Positions 1 to 12,641 of a stretch of 64,000 bases of DNA are shown in pieces. The stretch comes from Cristatella mucedo. Lineage: Eukaryota > Bryozoa > Phylactolaemata > Cristatellidae. A model generated the notes under the pieces. The model worked only from the letters and a program-made list of their open reading frames with translations. It was not told where the DNA came from and did no database searches. Made by a program: the position numbers and the translations under genes. The DNA lies in the NCBI GenBank assembly GCA_009760855.2, contig WPIO01000027.1, forward strand, positions 2,970,501-3,034,500. Reading direction: 5' to 3'. Within the stretch, counting starts at the first letter, position 1; each line of letters begins with the position of its first letter.

Positions 1-86
1 TATATATATATTTATATACGATATATATATATATATACATATATGTATGTGTGTGTGTGTGTGTGGGGGGTGTGTGTGTGTGTGTG

Positions 87-131
<45 letters not shown>

Positions 132-160
132 TGTGTGTATGTGTGTGTGTACATACATTT
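1..160. repeat. TA then TG/CA microsatellite
   Basis: A TA-rich run at the window edge passes at about position 45 into a TG-dinucleotide run broken by a short G block near 65-70. Open frames in this stretch are products of the repeat and are not genes. Confidence 0.95.
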
Positions 161-359
161 AAGGATGACCGTGCCCCAATTAGCTCTGCCGGTCGCCTTA
201 GTTTATCAGGATCATCTTCGCCCAGCAAAGAACTAGGTGAGGCAGTCCAAATTCTTGTGGGCGAATATATAGAGTGCATTTAAGTGCATCGCTTATACTA
301 TTTAGATGAGGATTCTCTGCCTGTGGTTCAGATTCCCATTTTTACCACACTGGCGGAAA

Positions 360-2285
360 GAAATGTGCGTCCGAGCACTCTGAAAATGCACTGCGATCGC
401 CGAAATGACTTGTGGAAACACCAAAATTCATGCTAATCCATTGCAAAGCATCCTCAAATCTATAACCTGAATCTTTAATTTACATTGCATATTAAATTAG
501 ACTTAGTACCAAGTTCACCCACAAAGGTTTGCTCCATTATGCATAGGAATTCTCATTCAATGCACAGCAATCAACTGGAACGGTGTGTTCCCATACGGCA
601 ATCCACTGCAATTCATCACAATCAACTGTAACCCACCCCAATCCATTGGAATTCACCACAGAAATCTGAGGCAAAACGACCAGAATGCCTACACCAGTAG
701 CTCTAGGTATGATTCCTGGCTGCTCTACTCTTCCGTTGTTATGTACACACACACTGTCACTGTAATTGCCTCCATTATTCTGCAGTAATGCACTGCAATC
801 GACTGCAGTGGCCCAAGCTAATACGACAATCTACCTCAATCCGCCACAGAACGACGAGAATGCACATACTTTGAGCTCTAATAGTGATTGCACGTTGCTC
901 TAATCTTCGGTCATTGTATAATCGCACAAATTCACTAAAAATATCTGGACCACTCTACAGCAATGCACTGCAATCGACTGCAATGGCCTGATCTAATACA
1001 CAATCTACCACAATCCAATGCAAATTTCCCAAAAATTGATTTCTCAATTATCCGATTTTGACTACATATTACAAAGCACACTGCTTAAAGTGCAATGACA
1101 TCATTTAATTGATTTTGTTCGTACAATCTCGGGCAGTGCATGGCATTCTACCACAGCGGTTTGGCTCGAAGCAGCAATACGCTACAATCCATGGCGGATA
1201 AACCACAAATTGGCTGTGTAAAGCTGAAATTGTTATTGCATTCAAGATTTCATTGCGTTAAAGGTTTAACCGTAGAATTTTCAAGCTAGTTTGCACGTTA
1301 ATTGTCAACATCCACGGCAATCGACAGCAATGGTTGGGTTTAATAACACAATCTTTAGGCAAATCAACAATAAATTGGCTGCACCATGCTCCAATTCTCA
1401 TTTGACGAACATCTTATTGTGTACGCACATATTGTCAACCCACTCCGTGCGTTTTATCTCGGAAGATGCATAGCAATTGGTGGGAATGGACCGGGAAAAT
1501 ACGGCAATCTATTCGAATTCATAGCAAATCACCAGAAATTAGCTTGGCAAGTATCAAATTTTTTCTTGCTCATCATAACCCAATGTTTAAAGTGCAATGA
1601 TACCCCTTCAACCTAGCACTCGCGTACAATCGCGAGCAACGAATGGCAATCTACAGCAATGGTCCGGGTAAATACCTAAACTGCTTAAAATCGAGGAGAT
1701 ATTGAATGTGTGAAGCTTTATTTCTCATTCCATATAACATTTCGCTGCGTACGAAGTGAAGCCATTGCATTTTCTCAGTGCTTTGCTCGTTAACTATAGG
1801 CTATGCATAGCAATCGGCAGCAATTGTCGTGGCCAGCACAGTAATCCGTGGAAGATCGACATTGATTAGCTGCTAGAAACAGCTTCTCTTAATCAGAGTA
1901 ACTTCTCACTCTGTGCGTTCGTAATAAGCAACCATCGTGCACATTCAATCGAAGACAATGCACGACAATCGACAGAAATGGCATGGGGAAATACACCAAT
2001 CAAATACGGTAGGTTACAACTTGACCAACAGTTGCTGGGTGAATCTCCAACTTGTCTTTTGTATTGCATCTCACTGCATTAAAATTGCAACTATGTCCTC
2101 TCAAATAATCGAGATCGTACAATCGAAGGAAGTGCACAGCAATCGATGGCAATGGCTGGAAATATATGGAATCTACAATGAGCCGTCACGAATAAATAGA
2201 AAGTTGCTGGGCGATTTTCTAATTGAGAATTCTGTGTGTGTTGTACTCCATATGAGATGTTCTCAGGAAATTATATGGTTATAAT
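360..2285 (+). repeat. ~174-bp satellite array, left block
   Basis: A diverged motif close to CAATCGACTGCAATGG recurs at about 393, 568, 796, 971, 1144, 1318, 1474, 1647, 1811, 1966 and 2140. Most steps are 173-175 bp, with some of 155-165 bp and one of 228 bp. Each copy is followed by a related CAATCTACCACAATCC-like segment. The regular spacing shows a tandem array of about eleven diverged monomers. Nucleosome-length monomers are typical of satellite DNA. No credible gene lies inside. Confidence 0.75.
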
Positions 2286-3030
2286 CATAATGCACGTGAT
2301 AAAGTGCCCTTAGAGAGCTCAATCTCTTTCTAGGCACTTAGCATTTGCTGCAAAGGGAACGCGATAGAATGGTGAGTGGCACCATGTTGGACAGACAATA
2401 CGAATAGCATGGTTAGGAATGACATGCACAGAGTCAGCTTGCAAGTGTGATTATTGGCAGCATACACAGTGTTAGTACTCATAAGCACATGAAGGACGAA
2501 TCACGGGGACCCTTTAAATGCTGTCCTATATAGGTGTGTTTTTAATTTCTTTTTAAATGTGGTCAATAAGGTGATGTCGTGACGCAAGTCGGCACTGAGT
2601 TACAGGCTTTGGGACATATGAACTAAATTCAAGGTCTCCAAAGGATTTGAGGATTGCACGAGGTATAGGTAAACAGCTGGTTTCCGAAAAGCGGGTGGTA
2701 CGATTCTTGGCCTGGTGATGGAGTTGATCTGATAGGTAGCCTGGAGGCAAAGAATTAAGGGACCTAAAAGTGAGCGACAAAACCTTAAAGTCGATGAGTT
2801 GCTTGACTGGTAGCCAGTGCACGTCGGTGATAAGTGGTGTGATGTGGTAACTGCAACGCTCACGACCGACAAGCCTAGCTGCAGTTTTGCACCAGCTGTA
2901 AGCTCCTAATTGCACAGACTGGTAAGCCAGCAAGCAGTGAGTTACAAAAGTCAAGACGGGACGTCACAAATGCATGTACCAGCTTAGATGTGGTATCCCT
3001 ATCTAAATGAGCCCGAATTTGAGCAACGTT
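2286..3030 (-). mobile_element. LINE-1 (CR1/L2-like) 3' fragment
   Basis: On the minus strand this is the last part of a non-LTR retrotransposon. It contains the RT C-terminal region, with the recognisable stretches HITPLITDVHWLPVKQ and FKVLSLTFRSLNSLPPGYLSD, then the 3' UTR and the terminal hairpin at about 2295-2340. It matches the plus-strand copy at 36600-37290. The reading frame is open for about 130 codons (2553-2954) but is only a fragment. It sits between the two satellite blocks. Confidence 0.85.
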
Positions 3031-3114
3031 AAGTAATTAAATTTATACGAGCTCTCGGTCAGTGAAAGCAATCCATATAAATTCAATATAGTCAGCAATC
3101 CATATATAAATAAA

Positions 3115-3117
3115 TAA

Positions 3118-3157
<40 letters not shown>

Positions 3158-3164
3158 TTATATA

Positions 3165-3255
<91 letters not shown>
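3115..3255. repeat. AT microsatellite
   Basis: An AT-dinucleotide run of about 140 bp with TTTATAT interruptions, next to the minus-strand LINE-1 fragment. The Tyr/Ile-rich open frame read through it is an artefact. Confidence 0.95.
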
Positions 3256-3257
<2 letters not shown>

Positions 3258-3299
3258 GAATATAGTTCAATATAGAATATAATATATAGTTCAATATAT

Positions 3300-4440
3300 T
3301 CATCATAGTCAGCAATCCATAGAAATTGGGTATAATACTAGGCCGTTGCAGTCATTGCAGTGCATTGCTGCAGAATGGTGGAGAAAATAATAGAAAAATT
3401 GCGTGAGTATATGATAACGGAAGAGTAAAGCAGTGTTTAATCATAATAGAGCTTCCAGTGTCCAGTGCATTCTGGTCGCTTTGTGGCGGATTTCGGTGTG
3501 GTACTTCGGGCCGTTGCAGTGCATTAGAATACTTGCAAACAAGGGAGAGACATTTTGCGGGTGCACTTTCAACTCTGCCAATTTTATATGTAAGATAAAT
3601 TACAGCTTAAAGTTGACGGTTTGAGGATGCTTTGTACTGGCAAAGAGATGATTGTAGAATTTTCGCACGTCGTTTACGGCTATTGCCTCGCATTGCCATA
3701 GTGCACGGGTGCACAATTCTTTTATTTTAAGTGGATGTCCATATCAAACTGTGCGTTTTATTAAGCAGTAAAAAATGGAGCTTAGCGAAATCTATTTATA
3801 GTAATTTTCGGTCGATTCGATGGAGTGGATTGTGGTATTGCCCAGGATATTGCAGTCAATTGCATCATATCCCAGGAGAGCAGCCATACCAGTGCAAGTG
3901 AAATCTTAGGATGAAAGCCTTCTTAGAGCGCACTGTTGTAAGCAAAAAAGAAGCTTTTCAACCGAATTTCTTCTTTGTGTGCGGTGGAATGCACTAGATT
4001 GTGGTGGATTGCAATATTGGCCCAGGCCACTGCAATTTATTTTAGCAAACTTCGTGAGAACACTGAGTGGAATCAGGCAAATGTTTGTGGGTAAATTACA
4101 AATGTATCCCAGTTTTACATTCATAACTTTTTCTAGCTTTTCACAGCTAATTTTCAGTGGATTTGAGGCAAACTAATGTGAATTGTAGTGCATTGTGGTG
4201 TATTAGCGGTCTAGCCTCAGTCGTTGCAGCTCATTTGCATAAAGAGCACTTACGTAAAATGTATTGGATAGATGCAATCGAACGTTTATTACAAGATGAG
4301 CCCAGATTTTGAGCTCGGCACTGCCAACGTCCTGTCGATCTTAGCCTAATTAGAGTGAATTGTGGTGGATCATGGTAATTTGTCAAACTCTCATTATGTG
4401 TGGGTTCTTGAACGTCTAAATTGAAATGATTTAGCCACAT
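3300..4440 (-). repeat. ~174-bp satellite array, right block, inverted
   Basis: The complement of the left-block monomer motif recurs here, for example TTGCAGTCATTGCAG near 3347, with further copies near 3511, 3677, 3845, 4025 and 4215. Spacing is about 166-190 bp. The shared segments (GGATTGTGGTATTGCCC-like, then a Cys/Gly-poor TGCA-rich segment) read in the opposite orientation to the 360-2285 block. Confidence 0.65.
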
Positions 4441-4729
4441 TATGTGAGTCCAAGTAGTTCCCAGCTAGAATAATTAGACAACGCACTGACTAGGTTCGAT
4501 GCTACTATTGATAGACAATGCACTGATTTGGTTCGATGCTACTCAAATGGCATCAGAGTGCTATCTGTCTTGGGATTAGGATCATGAGACGATTAAGTTC
4601 AGAGATAGCTTTTCAATCTATCATCCTTCAGTTAAAGTAAAGCCATGATTATATGGTCAGTTTCGCTTCTGTCCTGGTTCGGTACTACTCTTGTCCCACT
4701 TGGCTTGAGCTTCTCCTAGGGAATCATAC

Positions 4730-5028
4730 ATTCTCAGGTGTCCTTAAGCCTCGATTCCCACCGGCTCCATCCCCATCCTTCATCCCCCCTGACTGGACGA
4801 CATTTAAAAAGAAGCTAAAAGTGAATCTATCTGTCACAGCATTTCGTGGATTCATGCGATGTTGCCTTGGTGTGCTTATGCATTCTAACACATTGTATGC
4901 TACTATTATTTATATTCGCAAGCTAACCCTGTGCATGTCACCTCTAACCATGTCCTGCTTGCTGTCATTGGGCATGCTACCACTAACCGTTCAACCATGT
5001 TTCCTTCGCTGCATATTTAAAGAGCCTG

Positions 5029-5030
<2 letters not shown>
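4730..5030 (+). mobile_element. LINE-1 3' UTR fragment, degenerate
   Basis: This stretch matches the region after the RT in LINE-1: the end of the open frame (ACATTTAAAAAGAAGCTAAA), then a GATTC...GTGCTTATGC segment and a CTGTGCATGTCACCTCTAACC segment. All three occur in the same order at 37010-37160 and 43500-43600. The terminal hairpin is missing and a GA microsatellite follows directly. Confidence 0.65.
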
Positions 5031-5032
<2 letters not shown>

Positions 5033-5106
<74 letters not shown>

Positions 5107-5152
5107 GTGAGAGAGAGGGAGAGAGAGAGAGAGGGGGAGAGAGAGAGAGAAA
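5033..5152. repeat. GA microsatellite
   Basis: An almost pure GA run of about 115 bp with a few T and G interruptions. The Arg/Glu and Ser/Leu open frames read across it on both strands are artefacts. Confidence 0.95.
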
Positions 5153-7295
5153 AGCGAGATTCGGTTCTCTGGAGGCGTTGTGCAAATGTTTTTAATATAT
5201 CATTATTAATATTATTACTGAATTCCTTTCCAGAATTTGTGAATTTCCTAGTGAGATACTAGGTTGTCTAAGGATTCATGTACAAATTCAGAGATAATGT
5301 TATCATATTATTTATTTATCAATCAAGTAGATTCAAGTAAAGCAATCATTGTGGCATGCGGAAGCAAAGCTTTGTTCGACCGTTGCTAAGTAGATACAAT
5401 GCACGGTACAGCTTCCGGAAAATCTACATTGCTTTGAATCCGAGCTTTTGTTATTCACAGGAAAGCTTCTGAGAAATTAGGCAGCCATTAGAATAATGGT
5501 GCCTAACTAGCACTCAAGTGGCACGCGACTCTGATGACGTCCTGGATGGCAGCTAAGAGTGAAATGCTAGCACCACTCTGGGTCTACGTCCAAATGGAGC
5601 AAGACCACGGGCACCGCTTTCGTCCGACTTACACCTGCAGCAGACTTGCTTACATTACTCTGGTTCTACGCTCAGCTTACGAAGAATTGCTGGCACCACT
5701 CTCGCTCTATGTTTACCCGACGTATGGTTGCTGGCACAACTCTCGCTCGACATTCTCCTGATGCAGATTAATTTTTTACTATTTATTGACCCTTTGCCAA
5801 AGATAAGTTATGTAAAGAAAATTTGATAAAGTGATACATGATTCCTTTTCCACAAATTACTCTTGTATACTCAATTATATAATTAGACAGACACTTTCTT
5901 AAGTGATTATGCATGTTATCATGCAGAAATATGGAATATATTACTCATGCGCCAGTATGCAAGATACTAACCGAGCAATGGGGTCTTCAAAATTTACCAC
6001 ACAATTATTTTTTTAATTTTGACCAATCCACAGCATCCAACAGCAATAAAATATTAATGGAAGCGTTGCTTGGCTAAAATGGTTTCAAATTTTAGAGACT
6101 GTGACCCAATCCAGAGCGTTTTATCGTTCAACTGCACACTAGAAATTTCACCCGAGACTTTGCTTCCAGTTAACCTAATCTTACAAGCGATAGTAGGTCC
6201 ACTGGTGAGATTCCTTGCATCTGCTTAAGATGTCATTAGCCCAAATGATTTATTTGTTAGTATTTTAAGGATAGGTTCTGTTAGTAACTTCGAGAGATAA
6301 GTTCTGACGTTTTAATGTGCACACTATCCAATAGCTGCTTGTAACTATTGACCACCTGCAAATCAACCTTATATCACTAACCAACTGACATCTTGTCCAG
6401 CATGCATATGCAATGTGCCTATGACAAAACTATGTTCTCTTATAGAGCTATTATTATTATACCTTAAAGTTCTCCACGGGGCAGTGGGAATAGTTAAACG
6501 TTGATGTGATAAATAAACCATGTTGTAACAGCCCAGATACTAACTATCTCTACAAATTAAAGCGAGAATGTCCGTCAAGCCGCAAGGTAACCCACTCGCG
6601 TCATGTGAAAAGACGGCAAACTTCCCTCAAGCGGCAAGATATCGCTGCGTTGTCTACAATGACGAAATCACTACGACTCAACGATGCGAGTCCACAGTCA
6701 GTGAACTGCTTGTGGTTTTTGAATAATGATATAAAAAAATGCCGGAAACCGATTATTTCATAATCTCAAGTCAATGGGAATCAAAAGCTCAGTTCTGTTA
6801 AAAGTTAGCTCGTGGTGCTGTGTTCCACAAAAATGAGTTTGCATAATTTTTAGCTGTTTTGACAACATTAGCCCTCTACGGTTTTTGGATAATTCGACTA
6901 ATCTACCATAAAGAATTGGACGTGTTTTATTAGGCTACGGCTCTCCTCGTAGCTATTGTGTTGGGTCCTGTGAAAAAATGTGATTCAATCTGATCCCCTG
7001 CGATCGTCCGCTCCACAATTTCCAATATACCCTCGGCGAAGATGCGTTTTCGATTCCGCATCACAACTAACTAGTTTACATCCCAGAAAATTGCGGAAAA
7101 AATCAGTGCTTCATCACAATTCTGGCCTGAGTATCCGGTAATCTAACCCTAAGCTCAGGCTAGCTGTCAACCTGGCGTACTTGCAAAAAGGACTCCAGAC
7201 CCCCGACTTGGGTAATTTAATTCTCTAGTCTTACATTTAGCCATCTTTTCTCCATTTTACCATGAGTTAGTCGTTCGCTGAGTTGTAAAAGCGCA
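5153..7295. other. Anonymous stretch containing a diverged interspersed repeat
   Basis: I see no supported gene here. From about 5320 to 6000 the sequence resembles 40070-40690: both share a TCAAGTAGAT segment, a CAAGTGGCA...GATGA segment, a TGCTGGCA..ACTCTC segment and an AAGTTATG.AAA segment in the same order and orientation. That suggests two old copies of one unclassified dispersed repeat. The rest (6000-7295) shows no recognisable structure. Confidence 0.4.
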
Positions 7296-7298
7296 AAT

Positions 7299-7362
<64 letters not shown>

Positions 7363-7406
7363 CGTGTGTGTGCGTGTGTGTGCGTGTGTGTGCGTGTGTG
7401 TGTGTA
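7296..7406. repeat. TA/TG microsatellite
   Basis: A short AT run passes into about 90 bp of TG dinucleotides with regular GCG interruptions. Confidence 0.95.
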
Positions 7407-8009
7407 TGAAGCTGCTGCGTTAGCGATCTTTACTTTAGTTAGGAATTTGATGGTACTAGGAACACCACCCAAGACAAATCACCGCAAAGGGAGCAATATC
7501 TATTAATGCATCCTTATTTCCATCATAGTGTGAAATTAAGTTACATGTTTGATTAGAGAAATGAAAGTACATTTTCGAGGGCTTATTAGCAACATGGCCG
7601 ACAGCCATCTCAATAATAACAGAGTTGTGATCTGCATTTAAACCTGAATGCTTGGTGTACTGCTTCCACAAATGACCAGAGCAGGCAGTTTTTCCCGCCA
7701 AGGATAAGACAAAAAACTGATCCGGGTACATTCTAGATTCTCCTGGTGTTATTTTTGTCTTTCTCAAATGCAATTTGAAGAGGAAGATTGAGAGTCATCT
7801 CATTATATGCCTGATCCAGTCAGTTAGTCTGCAGTATCGGCTCATGTGTGGTTAGTTTCGATAGAATAAACTTCACATCTCTGAATATTGAGACCGTCTC
7901 TGATAAGATAAACTACTAATAAGACTAACTTAGATTTATGTGTTATGCTTCTGAGTGAATACTAAAATAACAATAATTAAATCATTTTGACCATTTAGAT
8001 CCTTATAAT
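7407..8009. other. Anonymous stretch
   Basis: The minus strand has an open frame of about 105 codons (7456-7773), including the stretch MYPDQFFVLSLAGKTACSGH. I recognise no domain, and open frames of this length are expected by chance in a window of this size. I call no gene. Confidence 0.5.
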
Positions 8010-8620
8010 GTAATTTTAATTTTTCTGTAACTCCACAAAGCCGAAAAGATCATGTGGTTGTTACGCATTAGAGTGTTGTAAAAAGCACTCACAGCCTATG
8101 TAGCCTTCGGTACGCATTCAGTAGCCAACAGACTTCGTCTCCCACAGCAAAGAGAAAGTGGGAAACCTAGCACAGTCAGGAGAGCAGTTGACGTAGTGAG
8201 TAGCAAGGAAGTAGCAGCTCAGGATGGCTGGATGAGATTACCGTAATCGGCAGTCGGAGAATAGTTATCATTGCATAGGAATCGTGGAAGTGAGTTCCAC
8301 AGTCTAGATCCTGCAAACCAAAAGCTTCTGTCGCAATTTTATTTAAGCGAGTGAAGGGAACAGCTAATTTATTGTCTATACAGGACCTGAGGGCACAGTG
8401 AAGCTGAACTAGGATAGAAGTTCAGTCAGGTATGGAGGAGCCCAGGCCCTGGCTGGCCTTGTGGGTCGGCGATAGAACTTTGCTCTGTATCCGTTGATCT
8501 ACAGGCTACCATCCTAGTTCTTTTAGCAAAGGGGAAGCGTGGTCAAAACTCTGGGATTTGCAAACTAGCCTTGCAGCCATATTCATTGCCAGCTGCGTGG
8601 CCTGGTTATTTTCTTCGGCA
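8010..8620 (-). mobile_element. LINE-2 3' fragment
   Basis: Read on the minus strand, this matches the 3' part of the LINE-2 copy at 46990-47507. The match includes the TGTGAGACGAAGTCTGTTGG-like and CGGTACGCATTC segments and the final CTTTGTGGAGTTACAG stretch. The encoded C-terminal part is out of frame. No clear tail repeat is kept. Confidence 0.75.
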
Positions 8621-10175
8621 GCTTAGCCAAAATGGAATAATCATATTCTAGCCGAGACACAATTATTGGCTAGTTAAATTCTTTTACAAGCCACCGTGGA
8701 AGGCAATTCCTAACCTTAGGTAGGGATTGGATGCGGTGCCTTAGGAAGCAGTCTTTTTAACAACGCTTTAAAAATGCAAGCAGTTTCAGTGGATTTCTGC
8801 CGCTTGAATTCAATTGAAATTTTGGTTATAAATCGATGCAATTTAATTTTTCAGTTGTCTTGGTAGTATTAGTAAATTTTTTGGGAAGCATCTCCATTTA
8901 GCATGTTTTTAAACGTAAGAAATTAGGAATAAGGACCTACTACCAGGAAAAAATCGTGTTATATTGTGATCGTAAATCATACTCAACGACGATGCTACAA
9001 GATTTATTCAAAAAGAGCTCACTTTCCATAGTACTGCAAGGAGATGTGTGCAAATTACTGAGGAGTAAGTAGTATAACTTTCCTCATGATATCTAATAAG
9101 TTGCATATGTTGATTTTTATATTTATATAGTACTATTCTATGCCAAGCCGAAGAGGGGGCAGATTTAAACTGCCTTGGGGCAATGTCTATTGCAAGTTTC
9201 ATTTTCCCAGCTATTGGCTAAAGGACACAGCTAGAAAACAAAAGACTATGTAAACTTTGCGTGTCTTCTAGTATCACTATTTGAACAAGTATTTGCTCAA
9301 AGTCTACTTTGGGTTTTCTTTGTGATGTCCAAGCCAGAGCTTCTGCCACGTAATCGTAACTTTTACTGTTTTTTTTCGGTGATTTACTTTGTATTGCATG
9401 ACTTCACAGGCGGCATTAACGGGTGCTCAACTCGGCTCGATTTGGTTGCTTCCGATGGCGCTATGGTTCTCAAAGTAGCCAACGGAACTTGAGAGACCTG
9501 CACAACTGCTGCTGTTGGTTCAGTAACATATATATTTGACGACCAAACATAACTAGTCTTATCACAGCATAGCACGGTCATTGTCTAACACTTGTAACGA
9601 AGTCCCTCGTGATATTTATAAAATTCCACTCTTGCTTTGAAAGACTCTGGATCCAGATAAATTAAGATACGCTTTGTATAATCGCGATAACACCACACGA
9701 CTCAGGTGTCCTACTAAACGTAACTTTAGCTGTTGACAAAGCCCTGTAGAAATTTCTGGATCATCACAGCTTAAATTTTAGATTACCACTAAAGTTTGTG
9801 CAAGTAAAATGCAAAAACCTGAGTTTTCTTCCCGCCGATCTTCTACTAATCGGAAAATTTTGCAAACAAGATCAACTTCCTGTCCCTCAAGCTGGTGCCT
9901 GAAGAACTTTAAAACAAGTGTCGCTTGCCACGCTATTCACTAACATTGCAGTTCAACTCATTGCCTCTGCTTGAAAGACTTTTTTTGATCAAGTAATCCA
10001 AATTAACCTCAGATATTTTTTCTCGGACAGCCATTGTGAGTACATCCAGGCTCGTAGAAAGCAGGTTTGAGGATCTTTAGCACGGCTTGAAGCAGGTTCC
10101 CGACACTCCTCCTTCATCCTTCCACTTTAAGCCCCGGTATTCCACAACTTCTTCCCTCGAAGGAAGAGCTAGCGG
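8621..10175. other. Anonymous stretch
   Basis: I see no repeat unit, RNA gene or supported coding exon here. Short open frames, such as the minus-strand one at 9384-9581, carry no recognisable motif. Confidence 0.5.
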
Positions 10176-10189
10176 GCTGTGAGAGAGAT

Positions 10190-10282
<93 letters not shown>

Positions 10283-10287
10283 AATGG

Positions 10288-10341
<54 letters not shown>

Positions 10342-10345
10342 AGGA
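10190..10345. repeat. Compound GA / TA / GA microsatellite
   Basis: About 90 bp of GA, then a 24-bp TA run, then about 30 bp of GA. Open frames here on both strands are artefacts. Confidence 0.95.
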
Positions 10346-10367
10346 AAATAGAGAGAGAAATAAAGAT

Positions 10368-10535
10368 AAGGCGGTTGCTTTCACGACCTCGATCCCGAGG
10401 TCGTTGGTTCGATTCCTGCTGTGGGCGATTATTTATCACCACTGCAAGCGGTGGTGGTAGCCATAAAGGCTCTCCTGTCTCTATACAAAAAGAGGCTGTT
10501 TAATCAGCTATGATTTATTTATTTATTTTATAGAG
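10368..10535 (+). mobile_element. SINE-B, tRNA-headed, copy 1
   Basis: GGTTCGATTCCTGC at 10406 is a good RNA polymerase III B-box and follows CGACCTCGATCCCGAGGTCG. The body is a GTGGGCGATTATTTATC-like segment, then CACTGCAAGCGGTGGTGGTA, then GTCTCTATACAAAAAGAGGC. The same body occurs on the minus strand at 21895-22035, so this is an interspersed element. The 5' head is lost into the GA microsatellite. A TTTA-repeat tail follows. Confidence 0.65.
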
Positions 10536-10582
10536 ATAGAGATAGAGATAGATATATATAGATAGAGAGATAGAGAGAGGGG
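10530..10582. repeat. GATA/GA microsatellite
   Basis: A short GAGATA-type array directly after the SINE-B tail. Confidence 0.9.
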
Positions 10583-10589
10583 TATCTGG

Positions 10590-11902
10590 TGAACGGTAGC
10601 TGTATCAAAAGATAATGTGGCAGAACATTACTACCGACGAAACGACGGAAAGCCGTGTGGTGAGGACGCAGCTTCGTTGTAGTTATAGCGCTATTGTTAT
10701 TGATGTTTTCCCAGTTAAGAACAGAAACTGGATTATAGATGTGATCTGAGCCGGCAATTTCGCATTTAAGTATTAGCGAAACATTTGCGGCTGGCAATGT
10801 TGGGGATGTCTGTATAATGCAAGCCACACTATGTCTAGATATGACCCCATATATCAAGTTCACTGAAACTGGGCATAAACGACAAAGTTTCCTCCTATCT
10901 CATGTCCGCATGATGACTAAAGTCACCAGGAACCGTTTGCAATGCATAGCTTTATCGGCATCACCGATTTCCGCTAACTTTCTGATAGAGTAAACTATAT
11001 GTCACTGCTAGAGTCGGCACAGCTGACAAATCATGACTGTCTCATTTTATTTTTGACCTGTTTAAGAGCAGCATGGCGCCCAGGTGGCCAGCCCCTGCAT
11101 GCTGGTCCTTGTCGTTGTACTTGTTGGATGTCGCTGGACCTTGGCCACAAAGAGTTTTCAACTTGATAAGGTGAATGGTTGTGACTCGTAAAAAGCGTCA
11201 TTTACAGTGTAGCTGTGTTCCTTCTGACCTCCACAACTTGGAAAATACTTAATTTATTATCATGAACTTTTACATGGGAGTTCTACTCCGCTTGAGAATC
11301 ATAGCAGCTGTTTATTACTGATTTTGCTTGGATGAATATCACAATACATGGCCGTAATTTCCGAAAATATTTTTTTTAGGATGTTTGATGACAAGTTTAG
11401 AATTCCTTATGAAACAGAATTCAGAAATAAACTACTTCAGAAGTGTGCAAGCAGAGCTGAACGTATGTTTTTAAATTGTATGCTGATCTATAAATGTTGA
11501 AACTTCGCACTGATACGTAAAATATTGGCCGACTTATGGATTCTGCAAGGCCCAAAGCAACATTGTAAGTGAGGCCCTTAAGAGTCTCAAGAATTTACCT
11601 CAACAAGATGGAAACAAGTAGGCTGGTCAAACAATTTTGAATAAATGTAAGCACTACTTGCATATGATTCGGAGATCTGTGGGTTTTGACGGTTAACGTC
11701 AGGTTTAGAATGGTTTATGTTTTTTTCTTTTCATTTAAATTGAAAAGGTCATACATCGCTATCCCATTTTTCGCATGTTGACCTCTGGAAGCGTATTTTA
11801 AGCAAATATTTGATCTCTGAAACAATTGTTTCATTATTTTCTCAACGCTAATCCCTAATCAGTAATATGGTCATCCTGTGGCCATTCGAAGACTAAGTAT
11901 AC
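10590..11902. other. Anonymous stretch
   Basis: I see nothing I can support as a gene, RNA or repeat in this 1.3 kb. Confidence 0.5.
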
Positions 11903-12320
11903 TTATAGTGTTAAAGTGCTCGCTATAAAATTCAAAAATCTATCCAAGGTTTCCTGTGTTATTTGTAAAACAGCTTGTTGACACAGCTGCTGCTGCTTGA
12001 TAAGGATCCCCTGGAGAAAAATATATTCTGCTGCATCACAGCTGCTGTCAAAGATAGTAATCTCGTCTTTGAGGGTAGCCAACTTCTCAGCTTGAAAGAT
12101 CACTGACTTACCAGCAGGCGATCACCATCTTGTAATCTTCCCTGTGTAATGTATAAGTCTCAGATGCATGCAAAATTATTTCTTCTTCCTACAGCTCTGA
12201 GTGTACCGTATCCGCTTCTGGCACGGGATTTATGAAGTCCTCGAGGCTGAGGGGGGAATTTTTAGCTGAGATGCGACTTAGCTTGAGCAATGTCACTCAG
12301 TACTTCCACCTCAGTTACTA
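11903..12320 (-). pseudogene. Decayed coding remnant, copy 1 (transposase-like?)
   Basis: The minus strand holds two protein-like pieces separated by frame changes. One includes NSPLSLEDFINPVPEADTVH (about 12180-12260); the next includes AEKLATLKDEITIFDSSCDA (about 12000-12090). Both have counterparts in the same order at 38240-38600 on the minus strand, where the matching pieces read TLSFEKFANHRIAEVAAVH and LAAIREMIYTSENSCNAVE. Conserved protein similarity between two separate loci suggests one dispersed coding element. The acidic segment followed by a helical tail loosely recalls the C-terminus of pogo/Tigger-type transposases, but this is a weak guess. Confidence 0.45.
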
Positions 12321-12579
12321 ATGTAACCATTACCACTGCCTCAGTGCAAAGAGCACAATATTGGGAAACCTTTGCTGATGACATCTGAACATAATTGTTA
12401 TGAGCCAATACAAATTGATCGTGCTTCCTTTGCAGAAAATGTAAAGTGCCTAGTAAGAGATTGATTTCTCTGATGGTGCTAAATCAATTGCATTATTATT
12501 GCTATTATTATGACACCACTTCATCATCATTAGCTGATCCAAAAAGTACGTATGTTTGTTTCGGTAACAAAAGTACACT

Positions 12580-12641
12580 GACAATAGACACCGACAAATA
12601 AAAGCAAAATGACAATAGACACCGACAAATAAAAGCAAAAT
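12580..12641. repeat. 31-bp perfect tandem duplication
   Basis: Two identical 31-bp units (start GACAATAGACACCGACAAAT) lie directly next to each other, at 12580 and 12611. Identity suggests a recent duplication. Confidence 0.9.

Noticed and set aside
47-283. Cys/Val-rich open frames over the TG array
   Set aside because: Product of a dinucleotide repeat; no gene structure.
7456-7773. A 105-codon minus-strand frame as a gene
   Set aside because: No motif and no splice evidence; frames of this length are expected by chance here.
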